This document shows positions 1 through 5,716 of a DNA stretch of 5,716 nt, in pieces. Origin of the DNA: Bacteroidota bacterium (GTDB taxonomy: Bacteria > Bacteroidota > Bacteroidia > NS11-12g > UBA955); contig CANHGC010000122.1 of the NCBI GenBank assembly GCA_947460045.1, positions 1-5,716 of the forward strand, read 5' to 3'. The first letter of the stretch is position 1. Every line of letters begins with the position of its first letter. Under the pieces are notes generated by a model that was not told where the DNA came from, made no database searches, and was given only the letters and a program-made list of their open reading frames with translations. The position numbers were made by a program, and so were the translations under genes.

Positions 1-2157
1 ATTCGCAGTGAGGCCAGTGGGGACGAAAACGATACCCCAGAAGATTTTTATCGCGAAGAACAGAAGGCGGCGGAAGCCAGAAAAGGCAAAGCCAAAACCA
101 AAACGCCCGTATTGGATAATTTCGGTAGAGATTTAACCAAAGCGGCTGAAGAAGGAAAGTTGGATCCCATCGTGGGTCGTGAAAAGGAGATAGAGCGTGT
201 GAGTCAGGTATTGAGTCGTCGCAAAAAGAACAACCCTGTGCTCATTGGAGAGCCCGGCGTGGGTAAAACCGCGATTGCAGAAGGGTTGGCGTTGCGCATC
301 ATTCAGCGCAAAGTGAGTCGTGTGCTGTTCAACAAACGTGTGGTGAGTTTGGACATTGCCTCTATGGTGGCGGGTACCAAGTATCGCGGACAATTTGAAG
401 AGCGCATGAAGGCGTTGATGATGGAGTTGGAGAAGGCCGATGATGTGATTTTGTTTATCGATGAGATACACACCATTGTGGGTGCTGGTGGTGCGAGCGG
501 TTCTTTGGATGCATCGAACATGTTTAAGCCGGCTTTGGCCCGTGGAGAAATCCAATGCATTGGAGCCACTACTTTGGATGAATATCGCCAATACATCGAA
601 AAGGATGGTGCTTTGGAGCGTAGGTTCCAGATGGTATTGATTGAGCCAGCATCGCCCGAAGAAACGGTTGAGATTTTACACAATATTTGCAATAAATACG
701 AAGATCACCACGGTGTGAAATACACGCCTGAGGCCATTAAAGCCTGTGTGGATTTGAGTGTGCGCTACATGAGTGATCGCCATTTGCCCGATAAAGCCAT
801 CGATATTTTGGATGAAGCGGGGGCAAGGGTGCATATCAGTAATATCAATGTTCCGGCAGACATTGTGGATCTTGAAACCCAAATCGAGGCCATCAAAGTG
901 GAGAAGAACAAAGTGGTGAAAAGCCAGAATTTTGAGGAGGCTGCGAAGCTGCGCGACACTGAAAAACGCCTTTTGGAAGATTTGGAAACCGCCAAAGCAC
1001 GTTGGGAAGCGCAATCGGCCAATGAGAAATTCATGGTAACCGAAGACGATATCGCTGCGGTGATTTCCATGATAACGGGCATACCAGTAAAACGCATGGC
1101 GGAAGACGAGAGTCGGAGATTGTTGGCCATGGCAGACACTTTGCGCAAGCGGGTGATTGGTCAGGACAAGGCCATTGAGAAGTTGACCAAGACCATTCAG
1201 CGTACCCGGGCAGGGTTTAAAGAGCCCAATCGTCCCATTGGTTCATTTATTTTCTTGGGCCCAACGGGTGTAGGAAAAACAGAATTGGCCAAATCGTTGA
1301 GTGAGTTTCTGTTTGATGCAGACGATGCCATGATTCGGATTGATATGAGTGAGTTCATGGAGAAATTTGCCGTGAGCAGATTGGTGGGAGCGCCTCCAGG
1401 ATACGTGGGTTACGAAGAAGGTGGCATGTTGACCGAGAAGGTTCGCCGCAAGCCCTACTCAGTGATTTTGTTCGATGAGGTAGAAAAAGCCCACCCGGAT
1501 GTGTTCAACTTGTTGTTGCAAGTGTTGGATGAAGGACAAATGACGGATTCTATGGGTCGTAAGATCGATTTCAGAAATACGGTGATCATCATGACGTCGA
1601 ACATCGGATCTAGGCAGTTGAAAGAGTTTGGCACGGGTGTGGGATTTGGCACCAATACCAAGGAGGTGAACAAAGAGAAAGACAGCAAGCAGGTGATCGA
1701 AGCGCAGTTGAGGAAGTTCTTTTCACCAGAATTTTTGAATAGGATTGATGATGTGGTGGTGTTTAATTCATTGGATCGCGCCGATATTATTAAGATTTTG
1801 GATGTGAGAATGGTGAAGATGTTGAAGCGCATTGGTGAGATTGGATATCAGGTGAGTTTGAGTGATGCGGCGAAGGCGTTTTTGGCTGATAAAGGATTTG
1901 ATGCGGATTTTGGTGCCAGGCCTTTGCAGCGTGCCTTGCAGAAATACTTGGAGGAGCCATTGGCAGAGCAGGTGTTGCAGGGCAATTTGAAGGAGGGTGA
2001 TTGTTTGTTGGTGGATTGTGCGGAGGGTGCGGAAGAGTTGAATTTTACGCCACAGAAGGCTGAGACATTGGCCTTGCCCGCAGAGGAAAAAGCCATCGAT
2101 GCGCCCAAGAAGCCTCGCGCGACCAAAGCCAAAACAGAGAAAAAGTCAGAGGAATAA
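1..2157 (+). CDS. clpC: ClpC-type AAA+ ATPase, Clp protease ATP-binding subunit (5' partial)
   Basis: Hexameric cytosolic unfoldase that uses ATP to unfold proteins and pass them to ClpP. The frame is open through base 1, so the apparent TTG start at 112 is internal; 718 residues are visible. The N-terminal Clp_N repeats, roughly 120-140 residues by family length, lie upstream. Seen in order: an acidic then Lys/Ala-rich linker (residues 1-37); NBD1 with Walker A GEPGVGKT (83-90), pore loop KYRG (127-130), Walker B ILFIDE (150-155) and arginine-finger segment ALERRF; a short middle domain with a UVR-type motif (bases about 895-985); NBD2 with Walker A GPTGVGKT (420-427), pore loop GYVGY (467-471), Walker B VILFDE (488-493) and sensor-2 GARPLQRAL. 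The short UVR-bearing middle domain and the VGF tripeptide (547-549), a ClpP-docking loop, separate it from the ClpB disaggregase. The last ~26 residues are a Lys-rich tail. All ATPase motifs are intact, with no frameshift. Function is secure by family; substrates and adaptors cannot be read here. Confidence 0.96.
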   Translation: MRSEASGDENDTPEDFYREEQKAAEARKGKAKTKTPVLDNFGRDLTKAAEEGKLDPIVGREKEIERVSQVLSRRKKNNPVLIGEPGVGKTAIAEGLALRIIQRKVSRVLFNKRVVSLDIASMVAGTKYRGQFEERMKALMMELEKADDVILFIDEIHTIVGAGGASGSLDASNMFKPALARGEIQCIGATTLDEYRQYIEKDGALERRFQMVLIEPASPEETVEILHNICNKYEDHHGVKYTPEAIKACVDLSVRYMSDRHLPDKAIDILDEAGARVHISNINVPADIVDLETQIEAIKVEKNKVVKSQNFEEAAKLRDTEKRLLEDLETAKARWEAQSANEKFMVTEDDIAAVISMITGIPVKRMAEDESRRLLAMADTLRKRVIGQDKAIEKLTKTIQRTRAGFKEPNRPIGSFIFLGPTGVGKTELAKSLSEFLFDADDAMIRIDMSEFMEKFAVSRLVGAPPGYVGYEEGGMLTEKVRRKPYSVILFDEVEKAHPDVFNLLLQVLDEGQMTDSMGRKIDFRNTVIIMTSNIGSRQLKEFGTGVGFGTNTKEVNKEKDSKQVIEAQLRKFFSPEFLNRIDDVVVFNSLDRADIIKILDVRMVKMLKRIGEIGYQVSLSDAAKAFLADKGFDADFGARPLQRALQKYLEEPLAEQVLQGNLKEGDCLLVDCAEGAEELNFTPQKAETLALPAEEKAIDAPKKPRATKAKTEKKSEE

Positions 2158-2186
2158 TTGAAATTTCTCTTTGCAATAATTCAAAT
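2153..2186. repeat. Short imperfect direct repeat at the clpC stop
   Basis: AATAATTGAAAT (2153-2164) overlaps the clpC stop codon and recurs as AATAATTCAAAT (2175-2186), 22 bp away and with one mismatch in 12. The second copy runs into the 5' arm of the terminator. Both copies are AT-rich, so chance is a likely explanation; no function is assigned. Confidence 0.4.
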
Positions 2187-2216
2187 CACCTCGAACATTT
2201 CGGGGTGATTTTTTTT
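2183..2216 (+). terminator. Intrinsic terminator of clpC
   Basis: A 13 bp stem (arms 2183-2195 and 2199-2211) closes a three-base CAT loop and runs into eight T residues (2209-2216), 25 bp after the clpC stop. One pair is a U.G wobble in the plus-strand RNA (T2191 with G2203). On the minus strand the same position is a C/A mismatch and the following sequence is a weak, interrupted T tract (GAATTATTG). The element is therefore best as a plus-strand terminator, though it may also slow minus-strand transcripts arriving from the convergent NlpC/P60 gene. Confidence 0.9.
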
Positions 2217-2250
2217 GGTCTAAATCGAAAGTTTGAGGTTGGTTGTGGAT

Positions 2251-2736
2251 TTAAAAAAATCTTCGAATGTCCATGAATCGTACCCGGTAGTAGGGTGCGC
2301 TGAGGACATCGTACCGAATTCCGCCGCTAGAGGCTGAGTGGATGAAATAAATTTCGGTGGGAGTTACTTCTGTGATGATGCCTACGTGGCCCATGATGCG
2401 CCTGCTGGTGCTGTGTCCTTTGAAACAGATGACGTCGCCAGGTCTTGCGTGGGCGATGGGTACATGTACGCCGGCGTTGTGAAACAGGGATGAACTTGCG
2501 GGTGTTCTGATGCCCAATGTGGTGTTGTAGCAATAGCCCACAAAGCCGCTGCAATCGAAACCACTGGGTGATTTTCCGCCACCGCGGTAGTGTGTGCCCA
2601 AATGTGAGCCGGCTTCGCGCAACAGGGTGTTTATGGCCACCAAATCGGTGGATTCATCACCTACCAACGAGTCGGTTTGTGCACTCAAAAAATTGAATGA
2701 TAATGAGATGAGGGCTATGGTGATTTTTTTGAGCAA
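2251..2736 (-). CDS. Secreted NlpC/P60-family cysteine peptidase
   Basis: Predicted periplasmic peptidoglycan hydrolase that cleaves stem-peptide bonds; the nearest well-known comparison is E. coli MepS, but the exact bond cannot be read from sequence. The 161 residues are a signal peptide (KK at 3-4, hydrophobic core about 5-18, probable cleavage after Ser-Ala near residue 19, before Gln20) followed by one catalytic domain. The catalytic Cys is C62 in FDCSGFVGYC (codon at 2551-2553), with H117 in GHVGI and H133 in FIHSAS as the likely remaining triad. No SH3 or LysM wall-binding domain is present. The start is TTG at 2734-2736: no in-frame ATG lies between the upstream stop (2782-2784) and the catalytic domain, and TTG gives a well-formed signal peptide. 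No Shine-Dalgarno is visible, as is usual in Bacteroidota. It lies 45 bp after the M48 gene in the same reading frame, and is probably co-transcribed. Confidence 0.88.
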   Translation of the reverse strand: MLKKITIALISLSFNFLSAQTDSLVGDESTDLVAINTLLREAGSHLGTHYRGGGKSPSGFDCSGFVGYCYNTTLGIRTPASSSLFHNAGVHVPIAHARPGDVICFKGHSTSRRIMGHVGIITEVTPTEIYFIHSASSGGIRYDVLSAPYYRVRFMDIRRFF

Positions 2737-2781
2737 AGCGGTTGAATGGGGTGTGTTGGTTGGTGATTTGATGTTGTTGAG

Positions 2782-3585
2782 TTATGATCTGGGCAGAAAA
2801 GCCATCATTTTTTTGTATCGATCGGTGTAGGTTTGGCCCATTTTGCCACCTTTTTCGCTCCAGCGTTTTTTCATGTTGGCCACGCGGTTACCTGGATCGG
2901 GGTGGGTGCTGAGAAATTCGGGGACGTTGACTTTGTTTTTTTCTTTCTGCATTTTCTCAAAGAATCCTGCTGCCCCTGCGGCGTTGTAGGAAGTTTGATA
3001 CAACCAGTCAACCGAGCAATTGTCGGCCTCGGTTTCGGCGTCTCTGCCAAAGCTCAATTGTGCTAGGCCGGTGGCGATTTGCAGCAGTTGTGCTTTATTG
3101 GTTCCAAAAATGAGTTCGAGGAGTAGGTTGGCGCCAAATTCGCGGGTCATGGCATCGGTGGAATGTCGCTTTTCGGCATGTGCCATTTCATGTCCCATCA
3201 CTCCAGCGAGTTGGTCTTCGCTTTCGAGGTATCTCATGAGGCCGGTATACACGTAGATGTAGCCACCTGGGGTGCAGAAAGCGTTTTGTATGGTATCGTT
3301 GTGAATGATGCGAATTCTCCAAGGGAAATCGTTTTTGTGTACCAACAAATTGGTGTTCAATATGCTATCTCGCACGCCGTAAATGTATTTGTAAAGGGTG
3401 GGGGCTTGGGCGGAATCCAGGACCACCGCGGCGCTGCCTTGTTCAAAACTTTGGGCCACTTGTTTGCCGAGGGCAACGTCTTGTTCAACCGGGAAAATGT
3501 TGACTTTGCCCAACCAACTGGAGCAACTGGAAATTGTGAAAGTGCTCACAATCAATAAGGCAATGAGGTAAATGCTTTTTTTCAT
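2782..3585 (-). CDS. M48-family zinc metalloprotease lipoprotein (LoiP/YcaL/BepA-like)
   Basis: Predicted envelope endopeptidase of 267 residues. It begins with a lipoprotein signal: KK at 2-3, a hydrophobic core, and lipobox ISSC with lipidated Cys21. The residues after Cys21 (SSWLGK) lack an acidic surface-export signal, so the mature protein is expected to face the periplasm. The M48 pattern NAFCTPGG (from N101) precedes the zinc motif HEMAH (132-136; bases 3178-3192), in which His132 and His136 bind zinc and Glu133 is the general base. The third ligand is probably Glu184 in ETEAD. A conserved THPDPGNRV segment (His228) resembles the C-terminal His element of BepA-like enzymes. There are no TPR repeats, so it is closer in size to E. 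coli LoiP or YcaL (about 250 residues) than to BepA. I chose ATG at 3583-3585; the frame stays open to a TTG at 3625-3627, but that adds 14 residues before the signal peptide. It lies 66 bp after the TamL-like gene and 45 bp before the NlpC/P60 gene. Confidence 0.93.
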   Translation of the reverse strand: MKKSIYLIALLIVSTFTISSCSSWLGKVNIFPVEQDVALGKQVAQSFEQGSAAVVLDSAQAPTLYKYIYGVRDSILNTNLLVHKNDFPWRIRIIHNDTIQNAFCTPGGYIYVYTGLMRYLESEDQLAGVMGHEMAHAEKRHSTDAMTREFGANLLLELIFGTNKAQLLQIATGLAQLSFGRDAETEADNCSVDWLYQTSYNAAGAAGFFEKMQKEKNKVNVPEFLSTHPDPGNRVANMKKRWSEKGGKMGQTYTDRYKKMMAFLPRS

Positions 3586-3610
3586 CGAAAAGAATGGATA
3601 ACCCCCAATA

Positions 3611-3631
3611 GCCAAAAATGATGCCAAAATG
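3611..3631 (-). repeat. Short direct repeat in the leader of the M48 gene
   Basis: Within the 66 bp gap between the TamL-like stop and the M48 start, the plus strand reads GCCAAAAATG (3611-3620) and GCCAAAATG (3623-3631), near-identical copies 12 bp apart. On the coding strand they read CATTTTTGGC and CATTTTGGC. A flanking CCCC/GGGG pair (about 3602-3606 and 3632-3635) could make a weak five-base stem around them. I see no convincing Bacteroidota promoter (TTTG, then TAnnTTTG) here. The repeat could be an operator, a leader element or chance. Confidence 0.3.
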
Positions 3632-3651
3632 GGGTGGGCTTGAGTTTTTGT

Positions 3652-5716
3652 TTAGAAGGGGTAACCGATGCCTATGGCGATGGCTGTTTCATCGAGGAGG
3701 TATTTTCCAAGGGTGCCGGATACGTTTTTGGTCATCACCCAACGTTGGTCGATGGGTTTGCTTGGATCGCGGATGGGCAATCCCCAATCAACGCGGAACA
3801 TGAATACGGATAAATCGAACCGAAGTCCGATGCCGGTGTTAAGGGCTACCTCCGACAAAAATGTGTTGCGATGGATTACGCCATAACCGTTTGCGGAGCC
3901 GGCGGCGCTCAGGTTCCAGATGTTTCCGGCGTCGAGGAAAAGGGCGCTTTCGATGAAGTTCTTAATCAGTGTGAAGCGGTATTCTAGGTTGGCTTCGAGC
4001 AGAAATTCTCCGGATCGATCGATGATGGATCCAGAAACTTCGGGCGTGTTCCCTGGTCCGATGCCGCGGGGTCTCCAGCCACGTAAGCTGTTGCTGCCAC
4101 CAATGAAATATCGCTTATCGTAAGGAATCACGTTTGAATTCCAGTAGGGCAATGCCATGCCGAAATTTGCGCGGAATGCGATGGTGTTTAACTCGTCGAT
4201 GTGTTGGTGGATTCGAATTTCGGTTTCCACTTTGGCGTATTGGAAATAGTTCACACCCAGCAATTGGTAGGAGCTGTCTGGGTTGTAATTGTCTTGAAAA
4301 AGGAATCTCGCCAAGCGGTGCCAGTTGCCGGAGGTTTCAAATCCTACGCGGCCGAAGAAATAGGTTTGACCGGGCTTGTTGCGGTTGTTGGTGTAAATGG
4401 ATCCCAATTTGGCGGCGGTGATCAATTGGTCGGTGAAAACGCGTTTCACAAAATCTTGATCGAGCTGTGGCAATTTTGGCAAGAAGGCTGGGCTGATTTC
4501 GTTTTGGTTGAAACTCAGTTCGATGGGGGTGTAATACCAGCTAAAGTTGGGGCGGATGTATTGGAGTGAAACGGATGCTGGCAGCGAGCTGCGTTGAAAA
4601 TTTGGGTTGTTTTCTGATTGATAGCTGAGAGAGAAAACGGTGTTTTTTCGTTGGTAGGCGTTTTTGATTTTGAATTTCTCGAGCATCGTGAAATTGGGCA
4701 AGGAGAGGGTCATGTTGAATCCTTGCTGCAGTCCGTATTGGAAATTGCCGAGTTCGCCCCGTTTGAAAATTGCTTCGTATGAGGTGATGGAGCTGATTTT
4801 TAGGTTTTCGCCATTGCCCAGGGCGTTGCGGTTGTTGAACGACATGATGCCTGCCAATCCAAAGGACCGTTGGCTTTGTGTTTGGAAGTTGGTTCCTGAG
4901 CTGCCTTGTGGTGAATAGAGGGCTTGGGGTTCTATCTGGGTGTAGATACGGGGAACGGCTTTGGCGGTGATGAAGGTGTTGATGAGTCCGCGCGCCGAAT
5001 CAATTTCTTGGTGCAAATCCACATAAGAGAAGAGGGCCATGTCTACGAGTCCCACATAGGTTTGGTTGGTTACTGATTGTGAGAACCATCGTCCGGAATC
5101 GATCAAAACCACTTTTTCGAGTACGTTGGCTTTGAGGGGGTAGTGGTTGAGGGTGAAAAACTTGCCTTTGCTGCGGTGGGTTTGTGGGTGAATGTTGCTG
5201 CGGTAAATGTCTGAGCAAATGATGGTGAGGTTGGTGGTGCCAAATTTGTATCTGCGGAATTTCTTTTGGGCATTGGGGTTGTCGAGTTTGAGAAAAACGG
5301 CCCCTTCTTTTTTGTTTTGTAGGGTGTCGATTTCGTAGCGAAACAGATCGGGCTGGGCGTCGTAATAGCCGCGATCACGCAATTCGAGGGTGAGTTCTTC
5401 TTTGGCTTGGTTGAGGTTGTTGAGGTTTACTGGCCACCACAATCTGAAGGCGGTGTTTTGTGCCACCAAGGTATCGATGAGGGGTTTGAGGGCAGTATCT
5501 GCGGGCTCTCTGAAGAACGAATTGAGTCTGTAGGCGGTGCCAGGTTCAACAAGGTAGTTGACATTGGCTTTTCGTTTGGAGTGGGTAATTTCAGCGTTCA
5601 CTTTTGCATCGAAGTAGCCCAAATTGAACAGGTGATTGGAGATGTTTTCAGCGCTGAGCTGGGTGAGGTTGGTATCGAGGAGAACGGGTGGTTCGCCCAA
5701 TTTCTTTCTCAGTGTG
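3652..5716 (-). CDS. tamL: TamL/BamA-superfamily outer membrane protein (5' partial)
   Basis: Omp85-superfamily protein that helps insert or assemble outer membrane proteins. The frame is open to the right edge, so the TTG at 5698-5700 is internal; 688 codons are visible including the stop. By comparison with Bacteroidota TamL proteins, the missing N-terminus should be roughly 100 residues and may include a lipoprotein signal. The visible N-terminal third (about 5716-4950) holds POTRA-like segments, with HLFNLGYFDAKV at the start and a later one opening FFTLNHYPLKANVLEKV. The rest (about 4940-3652) is an alternating beta-barrel. Bases 4075-4086 encode LRGW, the counterpart of the VRGF motif in barrel loop L6, preceded by FIGGSNS. 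Near the end are EYRF and LFLDAGNIW, typical of this group, and the protein ends GIGYPF with the C-terminal Phe expected of a barrel folded by BamA. TamL is preferred over BamA because the N-terminal repeat pattern (GEPPVLLD, then NISNHLFNLGYF) matches it and too few POTRA domains fit; BamA remains an alternative. The M48 lipoprotein gene follows after 66 bp. Confidence 0.85.
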   Translation of the reverse strand, partial: TLRKKLGEPPVLLDTNLTQLSAENISNHLFNLGYFDAKVNAEITHSKRKANVNYLVEPGTAYRLNSFFREPADTALKPLIDTLVAQNTAFRLWWPVNLNNLNQAKEELTLELRDRGYYDAQPDLFRYEIDTLQNKKEGAVFLKLDNPNAQKKFRRYKFGTTNLTIICSDIYRSNIHPQTHRSKGKFFTLNHYPLKANVLEKVVLIDSGRWFSQSVTNQTYVGLVDMALFSYVDLHQEIDSARGLINTFITAKAVPRIYTQIEPQALYSPQGSSGTNFQTQSQRSFGLAGIMSFNNRNALGNGENLKISSITSYEAIFKRGELGNFQYGLQQGFNMTLSLPNFTMLEKFKIKNAYQRKNTVFSLSYQSENNPNFQRSSLPASVSLQYIRPNFSWYYTPIELSFNQNEISPAFLPKLPQLDQDFVKRVFTDQLITAAKLGSIYTNNRNKPGQTYFFGRVGFETSGNWHRLARFLFQDNYNPDSSYQLLGVNYFQYAKVETEIRIHQHIDELNTIAFRANFGMALPYWNSNVIPYDKRYFIGGSNSLRGWRPRGIGPGNTPEVSGSIIDRSGEFLLEANLEYRFTLIKNFIESALFLDAGNIWNLSAAGSANGYGVIHRNTFLSEVALNTGIGLRFDLSVFMFRVDWGLPIRDPSKPIDQRWVMTKNVSGTLGKYLLDETAIAIGIGYPF

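Noticed and set aside
133..2132. Minus-strand open frames inside clpC, such as 133-591, 303-692, 676-1014, 765-1148, 1455-1832 and 1848-2132
   Set aside because: They overlap a gene with intact ATPase motifs throughout, have no recognisable domain or signal, and are mutually overlapping antisense frames.
1..2157. ClpB disaggregase as the identity of the first gene
   Set aside because: The middle domain is short with a UVR-type motif and a VGF ClpP-docking loop is present; ClpB has a long coiled-coil middle domain and no such loop.
2251..2736. Seven-base homopolymers at the NlpC/P60 start and stop as possible phase-variation or slippage sites
   Set aside because: Runs of seven A or T are common in Lys- and Phe-coding positions of such genes, are short for phase variation, and nothing else suggests switching.
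3586..3627. A 14-residue longer start for the M48 gene at TTG 3625-3627
   Set aside because: The extension would put residues before a complete lipoprotein signal peptide that begins at an ATG.
3586..3651. A Bacteroidota promoter ahead of the M48 gene (TTTTGG, about 20 bp, TATTGGGG on the coding strand)
   Set aside because: The -7 element lacks the TTTG half of TAnnTTTG, so the match is too weak to list as a promoter.
2833..4918. Plus-strand open frames opposite the M48 and TamL-like genes, including 3163-3558 and 4201-4569
   Set aside because: They are antisense to genes with clear catalytic or barrel motifs, and their translations show no family signature or plausible start context.
5000..5378. 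Minus-strand frames at 5000-5218 and 5103-5378
   Set aside because: They are out-of-frame readings of the TamL-like gene with low-complexity His/Pro/Thr-rich translations.

Overview
The window looks like an ordinary chromosomal segment of a Bacteroidota bacterium, most likely near the Flavobacteriales or Sphingobacteriales; a genus cannot be named from the sequence. The reasons are the protein types (a ClpC with a long charged linker before its first ATPase domain, a TamL-like outer membrane protein, an M48 lipoprotein with a Bacteroidota-style N-terminus), signal peptides that begin with KK and in one case end in Ser-Ala-Gln, the lack of clear Shine-Dalgarno sequences at the visible starts, and moderate GC content.

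Layout: bases 1-2157 (+) hold the C-terminal part of a clpC-type AAA+ unfoldase gene whose 5' end is outside the window. It ends in a strong intrinsic terminator at 2183-2216. From there to the right edge everything is on the minus strand. Read in the direction of transcription these are a TamL/BamA-superfamily outer membrane protein (5716 to 3652, 5' end missing), an M48 zinc metalloprotease lipoprotein (3585 to 2782), and a small secreted NlpC/P60 cysteine peptidase (2736 to 2251). The two internal gaps are 66 and 45 bp, so the three genes could form one operon. It converges on clpC across a 93 bp intergenic region. No gene-free stretch exceeds 100 bp.

How the genes may work together: the three minus-strand products all act at the cell envelope: outer membrane protein insertion (TamL-like), periplasmic or outer membrane proteolysis (M48, compare E. 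coli LoiP, YcaL and BepA), and peptidoglycan stem-peptide cleavage (NlpC/P60, compare MepS). A joint role in outer membrane protein biogenesis and quality control is reasonable but is inference from proximity. ClpC is cytosolic proteolysis and is probably unrelated.

I found no RNA gene, CRISPR array, mobile element, phage feature or obvious horizontal transfer, and no convincing previously undescribed system. The points most worth checking are the M48/TamL/NlpC linkage, the shared reading frame and non-ATG start at the M48-NlpC junction, and the basic C-terminal tail of ClpC.
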